DNA from: Lacrimispora indolis DSM 755
Lineage (GTDB): Bacteria; Bacillota; Clostridia; Lachnospirales; Lachnospiraceae
Direction of reading: 5' to 3'
Length of the DNA stretch: 64,000 bases
Assembly: GCF_000526995.1 (NCBI RefSeq)
Contig: NZ_AZUI01000001.1
Span: forward strand, 3,142,001-3,206,000
Positions 54,316 to 63,303 of the stretch are shown in pieces. Each line of letters opens with the position of its first letter. Within the stretch, counting starts at the first letter, position 1. The position numbers and the translations under genes are program-made. The notes beneath the pieces are model-generated. The model was not told the origin of the DNA and searched no databases. It saw only the letters and a program-made list of their open reading frames with translations.

Positions 54316-54354
54316 GGAAAATGGAAAAGACAGGTAAAGTGAGGATATGAACAT

Positions 54355-55068
54355 ATGGAGAGTAAATACAGACGTCTTTATAAAGAGCTTTTTGAAAAAA
54401 TAGAAAGGCGGGAATACCGTCCGGGAGACAAGCTTCCGGCGGAAGGTGAGCTGATGGAAATTTACGGCGCTTCCCGTGATACTGTCCGCAAGGCTTTGGA
54501 GCTTTTAGTTGAAGATGGCTGCATTCGCAAAGCAAGGGGAAAGGCAGCTGAGGTGCTGGATAAGAGCAAGTTCAATTTCCCTGTGTCGGAGATCGCAAGC
54601 TTTAAGGAAATCTACCGTTTTTCAGATTCCAGGCCAAGGACCTTTGTGGAGAATTTAGAAATTGTAAAGAATGATAAAAAGCTGATGGAAGCGCTGCAGA
54701 TCGGACCTGAGGATGAAGCCTTTGTGCTGGAGCGTGTCCGGGAGATCGATGGGGAAAAAATCATCATTGATAAGGATTATTTTTCTAGAAAAATCGTGGA
54801 AAACCTCCCTTTGCGGGCGGCTCAGGATTCTGTTTATGAATATCTGGAAAATGAACAGGGCCTTAAAATCGGCTTTGCCATGAAGGAGATCACGGTCCAT
54901 ATGGCCACGGATGAGGATTACCGACTCCTGGATATGGGGCGCTATGATATGGTTGTCGTGGTGAAAAGCTATACGTATCTGGAGGACTCCACCTTATTCC
55001 AGTACACGGAATCACGACACAGACCTGACAAGTTTAAGTTTGTGGATTTTGCCCGACGGAAGTTATAA
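54355..55068 (+). CDS. treR: Trehalose operon repressor TreR (GntR/HutC family)
   Basis: 237 residues. The N-terminal winged helix (~1-70: LPAEGELMEIYGASRDTVRKA) and the C-terminal UTRA ligand domain (~85-235: FVLERVREIDGEKIIIDKDYF) are clear. Next to treP and treC, it is the repressor relieved by trehalose-6-phosphate. GAGGA (54341-54345) is 9 bases before ATG 54355. Identical operator palindromes lie in its own promoter and in that of treP. Confidence 0.93.
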   Translation: MESKYRRLYKELFEKIERREYRPGDKLPAEGELMEIYGASRDTVRKALELLVEDGCIRKARGKAAEVLDKSKFNFPVSEIASFKEIYRFSDSRPRTFVENLEIVKNDKKLMEALQIGPEDEAFVLERVREIDGEKIIIDKDYFSRKIVENLPLRAAQDSVYEYLENEQGLKIGFAMKEITVHMATDEDYRLLDMGRYDMVVVVKSYTYLEDSTLFQYTESRHRPDKFKFVDFARRKL

Positions 55069-55084
55069 ATATCTTTTCTGCATA

Positions 55085-55113
55085 TTGACAAACATATACG
55101 TATATGTTATATT
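55085..55113 (+). promoter_or_regulatory. treP-treC promoter with TreR operator in its spacer
   Basis: TTGACA (55085-55090) and TATATT (55108-55113), 17 bp apart. The 16-bp perfect palindrome ACATATACGTATATGT (55092-55107) fills the spacer, so a bound repressor would exclude RNA polymerase. Confidence 0.9.
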
Positions 55114-55176
55114 GAAATTACAAAATAAACATATAAGTCAATGGATGCTAAAAACATGTATGAAGGGAGTATGAAT

Positions 55177-56586
55177 ATGGGTAAGTATGAAAGCGATGCA
55201 AGGAAACTATTGGAGTATGTGGGGGGCAAGGAAAATATCGGGGCAGTGAGTCACTGTATGACCAGGATGCGTTTTGCTCTGGTTGATCCGGGAAAAGCGG
55301 ATACAAAGCAGATCGAAACCCTTTCAAGCGTCAAGGGCACCTTTACCCAGGCCGGACAGTTTCAGGTGATCATCGGAAATGATGTACAGTCCTTTTACAA
55401 TGACTTTGTTTCCATTTCCGGCGTGGAAGGAGTATCCAAGGATGAAGTAAAAAAAGAGGCCAAGGGAAATTTGAATCTTCTGCAGCGGGGTGTGGCGGAT
55501 ATTGCAGAAATCTTTGCTCCGCTGATCCCGGCCATCATTGTAGGAGGTCTGATCCTGGGTTTCAGGAACATCATAGGAGAGATCAAGCTTGTGAACGGGG
55601 GAACGGAAACCCTTGTTGCTGTGTCCCAGTTCTGGGCGGGTGTCCATAGCTTCCTTTGGCTCCTTGGCGAAGCCATTTTCCATTTCCTGCCGGTAGGGAT
55701 TACCTGGTCTGTGACAAGAAAGATGGGAACAACCCAGATTCTTGGCATTGTCCTGGGACTGACCCTTGTCTCTCCCCAGCTGTTAAATGCATATGCAATG
55801 GCATCAGGGGCAGAAGTGCCTGTTTGGGATTTTGGATTCGTGAAAATGGAGATGATCGGTTATCAGGCCCAGGTCATCCCGGCTATTCTGGCAGGATTTG
55901 TGCTGGTTTACTTAGAAAGGTTCTTTAAGAAGATCACGCCTCAGGCGGTTTCCATGATCGTAGTTCCATTTTTATCCCTGCTTCTCGCTGTGATCGCTGC
56001 CCATGCAGTGGTAGGGCCAATTGGCTGGGCCATTGGTTCCTGGATTTCCAAGATTGTTTATGCAGGGCTTACCTCCAGCTTCCGCTGGCTGTTCGCAACC
56101 TTATTCGGATTTGTATATGCACCACTTGTTATTACCGGACTTCACCATATGACAAACGCCATCGACTTACAGCTCATGGCTGAATTCGGAGGAACCATGC
56201 TGTGGCCCATGATCGCTTTATCAAACATTGCCCAGGGTTCTGCGGTTCTGGGAATGATGTACCTTCAAAAAAAGAATGAGGAAGCAAAGCAGATCTCCAT
56301 TCCTGCCTGCATCTCCTGTTACTTAGGAGTTACGGAGCCTGCTATGTTCGGTGTGAATTTAAAGAGGGGCTTTCCGTTCCTTTCTGCCATGATCGGTTCC
56401 GCCATAGCTGCTACAATTTCCGTGGGAATGAATGTTATGGCAAATTCCATTGGAGTTGGCGGCCTTCCGGGAATCCTGTCCATCCAGCCCCAGTATATGG
56501 GAATATTCGGACTTTGCATGCTGATTGCCGTTGCAGTGCCCTTTGCGCTGACAGTAATACTTGGAAAGAAGAAAGGATTCGAGTAA
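55177..56586 (+). CDS. treP: PTS trehalose-specific EIIBC component
   Basis: 469 residues: N-terminal EIIB (~1-85, phospho-Cys27 in SHCMTRMRF) and EIIC (~105-465; GVTEPAMFGVNL is the conserved loop). It imports trehalose as trehalose-6-phosphate. No EIIA domain. AAGGGAG (55163-55169) is 7 bases before ATG 55177; earlier in-frame ATGs (55141, 55171) are worse placed. The stop codon adjoins the treC start directly. Confidence 0.94.
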   Translation: MGKYESDARKLLEYVGGKENIGAVSHCMTRMRFALVDPGKADTKQIETLSSVKGTFTQAGQFQVIIGNDVQSFYNDFVSISGVEGVSKDEVKKEAKGNLNLLQRGVADIAEIFAPLIPAIIVGGLILGFRNIIGEIKLVNGGTETLVAVSQFWAGVHSFLWLLGEAIFHFLPVGITWSVTRKMGTTQILGIVLGLTLVSPQLLNAYAMASGAEVPVWDFGFVKMEMIGYQAQVIPAILAGFVLVYLERFFKKITPQAVSMIVVPFLSLLLAVIAAHAVVGPIGWAIGSWISKIVYAGLTSSFRWLFATLFGFVYAPLVITGLHHMTNAIDLQLMAEFGGTMLWPMIALSNIAQGSAVLGMMYLQKKNEEAKQISIPACISCYLGVTEPAMFGVNLKRGFPFLSAMIGSAIAATISVGMNVMANSIGVGGLPGILSIQPQYMGIFGLCMLIAVAVPFALTVILGKKKGFE

Positions 56587-58245
56587 ATGGAGAGCTTTAA
56601 GAAATCATGTGTATATCAGATCTACCCCAAATCCTTTATGGACAGCAATGGAGACGGGACAGGAGATTTAGGGGGAGTGTTGGAAAAGCTGGATTACCTA
56701 AAGATGCTTGGCGTGGATTACCTTTGGCTGACTCCGTTTTTCTTATCCCCTCAAAATGACAATGGGTATGATATCCAGGATTACTGCCGGATTGATCCTC
56801 TGTTTGGAACCATGGAGGAGTTGGAAAAACTGATTGCAAAGGCAGGAGAGCTGGGCATGGGGCTGATGTTTGATATGGTTTTTAACCATACCTCCACAAG
56901 CCATGAGTGGTTTCAAAAGGCCCTTCAAGGTGATAAAAGGTTCCAGGATTACTATTTCTTTAAAGAAGGGACGCCGGGGAATCCTCCTACCAACTGGCAG
57001 TCAAAATTCGGAGGCAGTGCATGGGAGTATTCGGAAGAAGTTGGAAAATACTACCTTCATTTATATGACAAGACCCAGGCAGATTTAAACTGGGAAAATC
57101 CCATGGTGCGGGAAGAGATAAAAAAAGTGATCCGTTTCTGGAAGGAAAAGGGGATACGGGGATTCCGGTTTGATGTGATCAATCTGGTATCCAAGCCATC
57201 CGCCTGGGAAGATGATGAGGAGGGAGACGGCCGCCGGTTTTACACCGATGGCCCCCGGATCCACGAGTATTTAAAGGAAATTGTGGTGGATACAGGCCTG
57301 GATGCCGATGAAATCATCACGGTGGGAGAGATGTCCTCCACCACCATTGACCACTGTGTCCGCTATACCAATCCGGAAGAAAAACAGCTTAAGATGTGTT
57401 TTAATTTCCATCATTTAAAGGTGGATTATCAGGGGGGAGACAAATGGTCCCTGATGCCCTATGACTTTGAAAAGCTGAAAAAGATTTTCCATACATGGCA
57501 GGCTTCAATGGCTGAGGAAAACGGGTGGAATGCGGTATTCTGGTGCAATCACGATCAGCCCAGAGCAGTGTCCAGATTCGGAGATGACAAAGAGAAGAGA
57601 AAGCAGACCGCAAAGATGCTGGCAACCGTCTTACACGGGATGAGGGGAACGCCCTATATTTACCAGGGAGAGGAAATCGGCATGACTAATGCTTATTTCA
57701 CCCATATCTCCCAGTATCGTGATGTGGAAAGCCTTCACTACTTTGACATTTTAAAAGAACAGGGAATGGAAGAAAAGGATATTTACCGGATTTTAAGAGA
57801 ACGGTCCAGGGATAACGCAAGAACCCCCATGCAGTGGGAGTCAGGGAAACAGGCCGGGTTTACCACAGGCATCCCCTGGATCGATGTGAATAAAAACTAT
57901 GAAGAGATCAATGTGAGGGAAAGCCTTGCTGATCCTGATTCGGTATTTTTCTACTATCAGAAGCTGATTGGGCTGAGAAAACGCTGCAGGGTGATCAGCG
58001 AAGGAAATTATGAGCCTGTTTTGGTGAAGCAGAAAGGGGTATTTGCCTATAAAAGAAGCTGGCAGAAAGAAAGACTTCTGGTCTTTGCCAATTTCACCGG
58101 AAAGAGCCAGGAGATTGAAGGAAATGAGACACTGGAGGGCTGGGAAATTTTGTTATCCAACTGTGCCAGCCCGGAGATCAAGGAGAAAAAGCTTGTTCTG
58201 GAACCTTTTGGCGCGGTTATGCTGCATTTCTGTGAAAAGGCTTAA
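56587..58245 (+). CDS. treC: Alpha,alpha-phosphotrehalase (GH13)
   Basis: 552 residues. Hydrolyses trehalose-6-phosphate to glucose and glucose-6-phosphate. The GH13 triad is visible: nucleophile Asp196 (GFRFDVINL), acid/base Glu248 (VGEMSS) and Asp323 ([13 protein letters not shown]). It starts immediately after the treP stop codon, so it is co-translated. The 3' end overlaps the convergent mntP gene by four bases with no terminator between them. Confidence 0.95.
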   Translation: MESFKKSCVYQIYPKSFMDSNGDGTGDLGGVLEKLDYLKMLGVDYLWLTPFFLSPQNDNGYDIQDYCRIDPLFGTMEELEKLIAKAGELGMGLMFDMVFNHTSTSHEWFQKALQGDKRFQDYYFFKEGTPGNPPTNWQSKFGGSAWEYSEEVGKYYLHLYDKTQADLNWENPMVREEIKKVIRFWKEKGIRGFRFDVINLVSKPSAWEDDEEGDGRRFYTDGPRIHEYLKEIVVDTGLDADEIITVGEMSSTTIDHCVRYTNPEEKQLKMCFNFHHLKVDYQGGDKWSLMPYDFEKLKKIFHTWQASMAEENGWNAVFWCNHDQPRAVSRFGDDKEKRKQTAKMLATVLHGMRGTPYIYQGEEIGMTNAYFTHISQYRDVESLHYFDILKEQGMEEKDIYRILRERSRDNARTPMQWESGKQAGFTTGIPWIDVNKNYEEINVRESLADPDSVFFYYQKLIGLRKRCRVISEGNYEPVLVKQKGVFAYKRSWQKERLLVFANFTGKSQEIEGNETLEGWEILLSNCASPEIKEKKLVLEPFGAVMLHFCEKA

Positions 58246-58805
58246 AACTCCAGTAAGTGCTGTATCAGGATCTTGACCCCCATAAGGATCAGGATCAGGC
58301 CGCCGGCAAATTCTGCTTTTGACTTATAGCGTGTACCAAATACATTTCCAACCTTAACCCCAAGGATGGACAGAGTGAAGGTGGTGATTCCGATAAAGGA
58401 GACTGCCGGGACGATCTGCACCTGGAGAAATGCAAAGGTAACGCCGACTGCAAGTGCGTCAATGCTGGTGGCGACTGCCAATGGGATCATGTTTTTGGGG
58501 GCCATGGGAGAAACCTCACATTCTTCCTCCTCTTTGCTGAAGGATTCCTTTATCATGTTAAAGCCGATGGCTCCAAGCAGGATAAATGCAATCCAGTGGT
58601 CAAAGGAGGTAATGGCCTCCTTAAACTGCGACCCAAGCAGGTATCCTATAAGGGGCATTCCGGACTGAAATCCTCCGAAATACAGGCCTGCAATGACTGC
58701 ATGGTTCCAGTTCATCTTTGGCATGCATAATCCTTTACAGATGGAAACTGCAAAGGCATCCATGGATAAGGCTACCGCGATGATGAACAATTCCAGTAGT
58801 GACAT
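58242..58805 (-). CDS. mntP: MntP-type manganese efflux pump
   Basis: 187 residues, six membrane segments in two repeats, each with the acidic signature: [16 protein letters not shown] near the N-terminus and [14 protein letters not shown] in the second half. Exports Mn2+. An upstream in-frame extension to 58892 exists, but AGGAGG sits just before the ATG at 58805, which gives the usual family length. No yybP-ykoY (Mn2+) riboswitch is recognisable upstream. Confidence 0.92.
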   Translation of the reverse strand: MSLLELFIIAVALSMDAFAVSICKGLCMPKMNWNHAVIAGLYFGGFQSGMPLIGYLLGSQFKEAITSFDHWIAFILLGAIGFNMIKESFSKEEEECEVSPMAPKNMIPLAVATSIDALAVGVTFAFLQVQIVPAVSFIGITTFTLSILGVKVGNVFGTRYKSKAEFAGGLILILMGVKILIQHLLEF

Positions 58806-58939
58806 GTGATATTCCTCCTGTGTATTGGTTTTATAACTTATCTGAACTTGCCATGCAAGTGAAGATAAAAGGGCGTATTTTGCCCCGTCCATCCGATTAT
58901 CGAAAGCGTTTTTTGGCTTACGGTAATATAAATATATGC

Positions 58940-59461
58940 CTAATCCTTTTTATTCAGCCGTATTTTTTCCAGATATTCAAACAGCTCCGGGTCTACGTTG
59001 TCAAAGAGGCGGTTTTTCTTTGAGGGAATCCGTTCTAAATGTTCCTTCTTGATTTCAGAATTTGTATCCTCAATTTCTTTTTTTAAATCTCTGGCGGAAA
59101 GGCGTGTGCAGCCTTTTCCCAGGATGATGATCTGTTCCATCTTGTCCGAGGTGGCCACCCGCACCTGGTACTGCCTGCCGATCTGTTGGGAGACTTTTTC
59201 TATGTACTGGTCCGCAGTTTCGGCTTCTTTTGTAAAAATCACGTGAATGTTGTGATATTCCATAACAGTGCCCGGGTTTCCCTTGACCTTGTAGCCGTCA
59301 AAGACAAGAACCACATTACATTTTTTATAGCCCTGGTAATTGCAGAGCACATCCTGAAGCCTGGTTCTGGCGGAGTCCATATTGGTCTCCGCCAATTCTT
59401 TCAGTTCCGGCCAGGCAAATATGATGTTGTAGCCGTCTACTAGCAGATAATCGGAACTCAT
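58940..59461 (-). CDS. NYN-domain RNase (YacP/Rae1 family)
   Basis: 173 residues. The PIN-like NYN fold has the acidic residues DGYNII (N-terminus), VFDGYK and ATSDKMEQ. B. subtilis Rae1/YacP is a ribosome-associated endoribonuclease of this family. It is separated by 20 bases from the MATE gene on the same strand and may be co-transcribed with it. Confidence 0.88.
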   Translation of the reverse strand: MSSDYLLVDGYNIIFAWPELKELAETNMDSARTRLQDVLCNYQGYKKCNVVLVFDGYKVKGNPGTVMEYHNIHVIFTKEAETADQYIEKVSQQIGRQYQVRVATSDKMEQIIILGKGCTRLSARDLKKEIEDTNSEIKKEHLERIPSKKNRLFDNVDPELFEYLEKIRLNKKD

Positions 59462-59481
59462 ATGATAACCTCTGTGAAAAC

Positions 59482-60852
59482 CTAAAGTTTTTTGATGTTG
59501 TTTTCGTAAATTCGTTTAAACAGGATGGTGGTTAAAACCAGTGCCATGATCTCGGCCAGAGGGAAGGCATACCATATTGCATGAAGACCAAAAACTTTCG
59601 CGAAGATATATGCAATAGGTAAAATACATACAAGCTGTCTGGCAACGGATACGATGAGGCTGTAGATGCCGTTACCAAGAGCCTGGAAAACAGAACCAAC
59701 GATAATGCTGTAGCCGGCAAAGAGGAACCCTAAGCTGATGATGCGCAAAGCGGGAACGCCGATGGAAATCATGTGCTCGGAAGCATCAAACAAAAGTAAA
59801 AGCTGTTTGGGGAATACCTGGAAGATGATGACTCCCAGGAACATGATGGAGACAGATCCGATAATGCTGGAACGAATGGTCTTCATGATACGATCCTTAT
59901 TTTTGGCACCACAGTTATAGGCCACAATGGGGACCATACCGTTATTGAGTCCGAATACGGGCATAAAGATGAAGCTTTGCAGCTTAAAGAAAATGCCGAA
60001 TACGGAGACTGCTGTTTCTGAGAACAAAAGGAGGATCTTATTCACCCCAAAGGTCATGACCGAACCGATGGACTGCATGATAATGGATGGAAGCCCCACC
60101 TTATAAATATTCACAATGGTTTCCTTATGAGGGCGAAAGCGCCGCATATTTAAATTTACGTCAGGATTTCTGGTTAAATTAAAATACAGCAGGAGCATCA
60201 TGGCGATGATCTGGCCGATAACGGTTGCGATGGCGGCTCCGGCAATGCCGAGGCGGGGAAAGCCGAAAAGTCCGAATATGAGGATGGGGTCCAGAATGAT
60301 ATTGATGATGGCTCCAAGCCCCTGGGTGATCATGTTGTAGATGGTGCGGCCGGTGGACTGCATGATCCGCTCAAAAGCGATTTCTAAATAAACGCCGAAG
60401 GAGAAGATGGTACAGATGGAAAGATAAATGGTTCCCTGGCTGATGATCTCCTCGTTGCCTGTCTGCACCGTAAAATAAAATCTGGAAAAGAAAATTGCCA
60501 GCAGGGCGGTGACCAGATAGCTGAGAATAAAAACAAATATTCCATTGACTGCTGCTAAGTTGGCCGCTTTCTGGTTCTGTTCCCCTAAGGATCGGGAAAG
60601 AAGGGCATTGACTCCTACACCGGTTCCTACGGCGACTGCAATGATCAGATTTTGAATGGGAAATGCCAAAGAGACTGCAGTAAGGGCTGTTTCCCCTATC
60701 TGAGCCACGAAAATACTGTCGACCACGTTATAAAGCGCCTGTATGAGCATGGAAATGACCATGGGAAGAGACATGGTAAGCAAAAGCTTGTTTACCGGCA
60801 TTGTTCCCATTTTATTTTCTTCCAGCCTTAAAGCAGCGGTTGTTTCAGACAT
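59482..60852 (-). CDS. MATE-family multidrug efflux transporter
   Basis: 456 residues, about twelve membrane segments, typical MATE start PVNKLLLTMSLPMVISMLIQALYNVVDS-like (shown in part here) and the second-half repeat with GLPSIIMQSIGSVMTFG. The exported compound is unknown. The frame extends upstream to 60951, but GGGGGG precedes the ATG at 60852 and yields the family length. It is divergent from the aspS2 T-box. Confidence 0.92.
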   Translation of the reverse strand: MSETTAALRLEENKMGTMPVNKLLLTMSLPMVISMLIQALYNVVDSIFVAQIGETALTAVSLAFPIQNLIIAVAVGTGVGVNALLSRSLGEQNQKAANLAAVNGIFVFILSYLVTALLAIFFSRFYFTVQTGNEEIISQGTIYLSICTIFSFGVYLEIAFERIMQSTGRTIYNMITQGLGAIINIILDPILIFGLFGFPRLGIAGAAIATVIGQIIAMMLLLYFNLTRNPDVNLNMRRFRPHKETIVNIYKVGLPSIIMQSIGSVMTFGVNKILLLFSETAVSVFGIFFKLQSFIFMPVFGLNNGMVPIVAYNCGAKNKDRIMKTIRSSIIGSVSIMFLGVIIFQVFPKQLLLLFDASEHMISIGVPALRIISLGFLFAGYSIIVGSVFQALGNGIYSLIVSVARQLVCILPIAYIFAKVFGLHAIWYAFPLAEIMALVLTTILFKRIYENNIKKL

Positions 60853-60980
60853 AAAAAAAGCCCCCCTATTCTTATAGTAAGCATAATCATAATTGTAACC
60901 TTTTCGACATGAAAAGTCAACATTGTATGATTTATTAGGTTCTTTTTCCATTGCTGGAGAGAATTTGTGAAAAATAAATA

Positions 60981-61009
60981 TTGCGCGGTAAAATAGATTG
61001 TGATATTAT
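60981..61009 (+). promoter_or_regulatory. Putative promoter of the aspS2-gatCA transcript
   Basis: TTGCGC (60981-60986), 17-bp spacer, TATTAT (61004-61009); transcript start expected near 61016, at the T-box leader. Confidence 0.55.
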
Positions 61010-61016
61010 AAGTGCA

Positions 61017-61437
61017 ATTCATTATAGTGAAGTGATGAACTGTTATAAAACAGGTCTGAACAGGGAATCATGAACCTACAGGAATTCAGAAGATATACTG
61101 AGAAAGGCAGAGAAGGAGACTCTGGCCTATGGACCTCAACAGGAAGAGGGCGTCACCGACTGAGAGCGCCGTCACGTGGGACTTGGCTAAGGGAACACTC
61201 CGGAGCCGATATGCCGAAGCGGCAGGAAATCCTTTTTAATTGGATTGACTGTGACATGAGTAGGCTTATCCGTACACATGCGTTAAATGTTTGAGTGGAG
61301 GCATTTGCTTATCCGGCTGTCATATCTGCGGCTGGAGGAAGAGGCAGTTGTCTCAATGCGGGTGGTACCGCGGGAACTTATAGCCATATAAATCCCGTCC
61401 CGGAATATGTAACTGTATTCCGGGGCGGGATATTTTG
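61017..61437 (+). ncRNA. T-box leader with asparagine specifier overlapping a glutamate codon
   Basis: A leader of about 420 nt, longer than the tyrS one. The T-box GGTGGTACCGCGGG (61361-61374) and terminator ATCCCGTCCCGGAATA (61392-61407)/TATTCCGGGGCGGGAT (61416-61431) are clear. Aligning with the tyrS leader (GAATACATCTTTGAGC against GGGAACACTCCGGAGC) puts the specifier at AAC (61194-61196, Asn), overlapping GAA (61193-61195, Glu). This is like the two-codon T-box described for the clostridial AspRS2-GatCAB operon. Confidence 0.9.
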
Positions 61438-61547
61438 TTGCCGTTTAAAAATTTCTTGTATTCGCCAGATGATGAATGCATGGCAGAACAACAACAACCC
61501 CTTCACCGGAATCAAAACAATTACATTCAGGTAAGGAGAATACAGAT

Positions 61548-62879
61548 ATGGAATTTATCAGTGGTGTAAAAGAAAAAGAAACGGTCTCCATGGACCAGAT
61601 CGGATCCGGCAGTTACCAGGGCCGGACAGTAAAAATGGAAGGCAGCGTCCATACCATAAGGGATATGGGTGAGGTTGCTTTTGTGATCCTTCGGAAAGCA
61701 GAAGGTCTGGTACAATGCGTATATGAAGAAGGAAAAACGAATTTTGACTTAAGCCTGTTAAAGGAAGAGTCTGCGGTCCGGGTCACCGGAATCGTATCAG
61801 AGGAAGAGAGAGCTCCTCACGGGTTTGAGATCCGGCTTTCGGAGATTGACCTGCTGTCCCAGCCGGCAGAAGCGCTGCCTGTGGCAATCAGCAAGTGGAA
61901 ATTAAATACTTCCCTTGAGACAAAGCTGTCCCTGCGGCCCATTACCTTACGAAACCCAATGGAACGGGCGAAGTTCCGCATCCAGGAAGGCATTGTAAGA
62001 GGGTTTCGGGACTTTCTGCACTCCCAGAACTTTACCGAGATCCGTACACCAAAGATCGTGGCCCGCGGAGCAGAAGGCGGCTCAAACGTATTTAAACTGG
62101 ATTATTTTAATAAGAAAGCAGAACTGGGCCAAAGTCCCCAGTTTTATAAGCAGACCATGGTAGGCGTGTACGACCGGGTATTTGAAGTCGCTCCCGTCTT
62201 CCGTGCGGAAAAGCATAATACAACACGGCATTTAAATGAATATACCAGCATGGACTTTGAAATGGGATACATTGACAGCTTTGAGGAGATCATGGAAATG
62301 GAAACAGCCATGCTGCAGTATACCTTTGGCCTTCTTTGCGAGGAGTATGAAACAGAGCTTAAGATGCTTAAGGTCACTCTTCCCAATGTGTCCAATATTC
62401 CCACGGTCCGTTTTGACAAAGCAAAGGAACTGGTTGCCGGAAAATATAACAGAAAAATCAGAAACCCCTATGATTTAGAGCCTGAGGAGGAAGTACTCAT
62501 CGGCCGTTATTTCAAGGAAGAGTATGGCAGCGATTTCGTATTCGTTACCCACTATCCGTCAAAAAAACGCCCCTTCTATGCTATGGATGATCCTACAGAC
62601 TCTAAATTCACTTTAAGCTTTGACTTATTATTCAAGGGTCTGGAAGTCACCACCGGAGGCCAGAGAATTCATGATTATGATACCATTCTTAAAAAAATGG
62701 AGGCCAGAGGCATGAATCCGGAAGACATTTCTTCCTATTTAATGATATTCCAATACGGCATGCCGCCCCACGGAGGTCTTGGGATCGGCCTGGAGCGCTT
62801 AACCATGCGCCTTCTTGACGAAGGAAATATAAGAGAGACCACGTTGTTTCCAAGAGATGTGACAAGACTGGAACCATAG
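61548..62879 (+). CDS. aspS: Archaeal-type non-discriminating aspartyl-tRNA synthetase (AspRS2)
   Basis: A 443-residue class II synthetase with an N-terminal OB-fold anticodon domain (~1-110) and catalytic core (motif 2 VFEVAPVFRAEKHNT, motif 3 GLGIGLERLTMRLL). It lacks the GAD insertion and the ~590-residue length of bacterial AspRS, so it is the archaeal type that also charges tRNA-Asn with Asp. Neighbouring gatC and gatA supply the amidation step. The frame extends upstream to 61476, but AAGGAG sets ATG 61548. Expression is under the Asn T-box. Confidence 0.93.
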   Translation: MEFISGVKEKETVSMDQIGSGSYQGRTVKMEGSVHTIRDMGEVAFVILRKAEGLVQCVYEEGKTNFDLSLLKEESAVRVTGIVSEEERAPHGFEIRLSEIDLLSQPAEALPVAISKWKLNTSLETKLSLRPITLRNPMERAKFRIQEGIVRGFRDFLHSQNFTEIRTPKIVARGAEGGSNVFKLDYFNKKAELGQSPQFYKQTMVGVYDRVFEVAPVFRAEKHNTTRHLNEYTSMDFEMGYIDSFEEIMEMETAMLQYTFGLLCEEYETELKMLKVTLPNVSNIPTVRFDKAKELVAGKYNRKIRNPYDLEPEEEVLIGRYFKEEYGSDFVFVTHYPSKKRPFYAMDDPTDSKFTLSFDLLFKGLEVTTGGQRIHDYDTILKKMEARGMNPEDISSYLMIFQYGMPPHGGLGIGLERLTMRLLDEGNIRETTLFPRDVTRLEP

Positions 62880-62971
62880 GCACCCTGCGGGTATATCTTT
62901 ACGCTCAGAAAGCGTGAGCAGGAAAGAGGAAACACCCTGCGGGTATACCTTTATGCCCAGAATACATGGGC
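62880..62971. repeat. Mosaic palindromic repeat, tandem copies B2a and B2b
   Basis: Two copies in the aspS2-gatC gap. B2a begins right after the aspS2 stop: CACCCTGCGGGTATAT, then GCTCA...TGAGC pairing (to 62919). B2b: a 23-base block (62928-62950) identical to B1, then GCCCA...TGGGC (to 62971). They lie inside an operon and extend the spacer to about 119 bases. Confidence 0.75.
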
Positions 62972-62998
62972 TGTAAAGAGGAAAGGAAGAAGGAAAAG

Positions 62999-63292
62999 AT
63001 GGCGCATATAATCGATGATGATATGATCGAATACGTTGGGATTCTGGCAAAGCTGGAGCTTGGCGAGGAAGAAAAGGAAGCGGCGAAAAAGGATATGGGC
63101 CGCATGCTGGATTATATTGATAAATTAAACGAACTGGATACGGCCGGCGTGGAACCCATGTCCCATGTATTCCCGGTACACAACGTTTTCCGTGAAGATG
63201 TGGTGGAAAACGGCGACGACAGAGAGAACATCTTGAAAAATGCTCCGGAAAGCAAGGATGGAGCTTTTAAGGTGCCGAAAACAGTGGAATAG
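62999..63292 (+). CDS. gatC: Asp-tRNA(Asn)/Glu-tRNA(Gln) amidotransferase subunit C
   Basis: 97 residues, the usual GatC length, wrapping GatA and GatB together. Typical features: [14 protein letters not shown] near the start, [16 protein letters not shown] in the middle, KVPKTVE at the end. The open frame extends upstream to 62966 into the repeat; GGAAGAAGGAAAAG selects ATG 62999. gatA starts 12 bases after. Confidence 0.94.
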   Translation: MAHIIDDDMIEYVGILAKLELGEEEKEAAKKDMGRMLDYIDKLNELDTAGVEPMSHVFPVHNVFREDVVENGDDRENILKNAPESKDGAFKVPKTVE

Positions 63293-63303
63293 GGGGATTT
63301 TTT

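Noticed and set aside
61130..61350. A lysine-riboswitch-like stretch (GCCGAAGC and GGCTGTCA segments) in the aspS2 leader
   Set aside because: Only short similarities. The T-box, terminator and AspRS2/GatC genes account for the leader, and no lysine gene follows.
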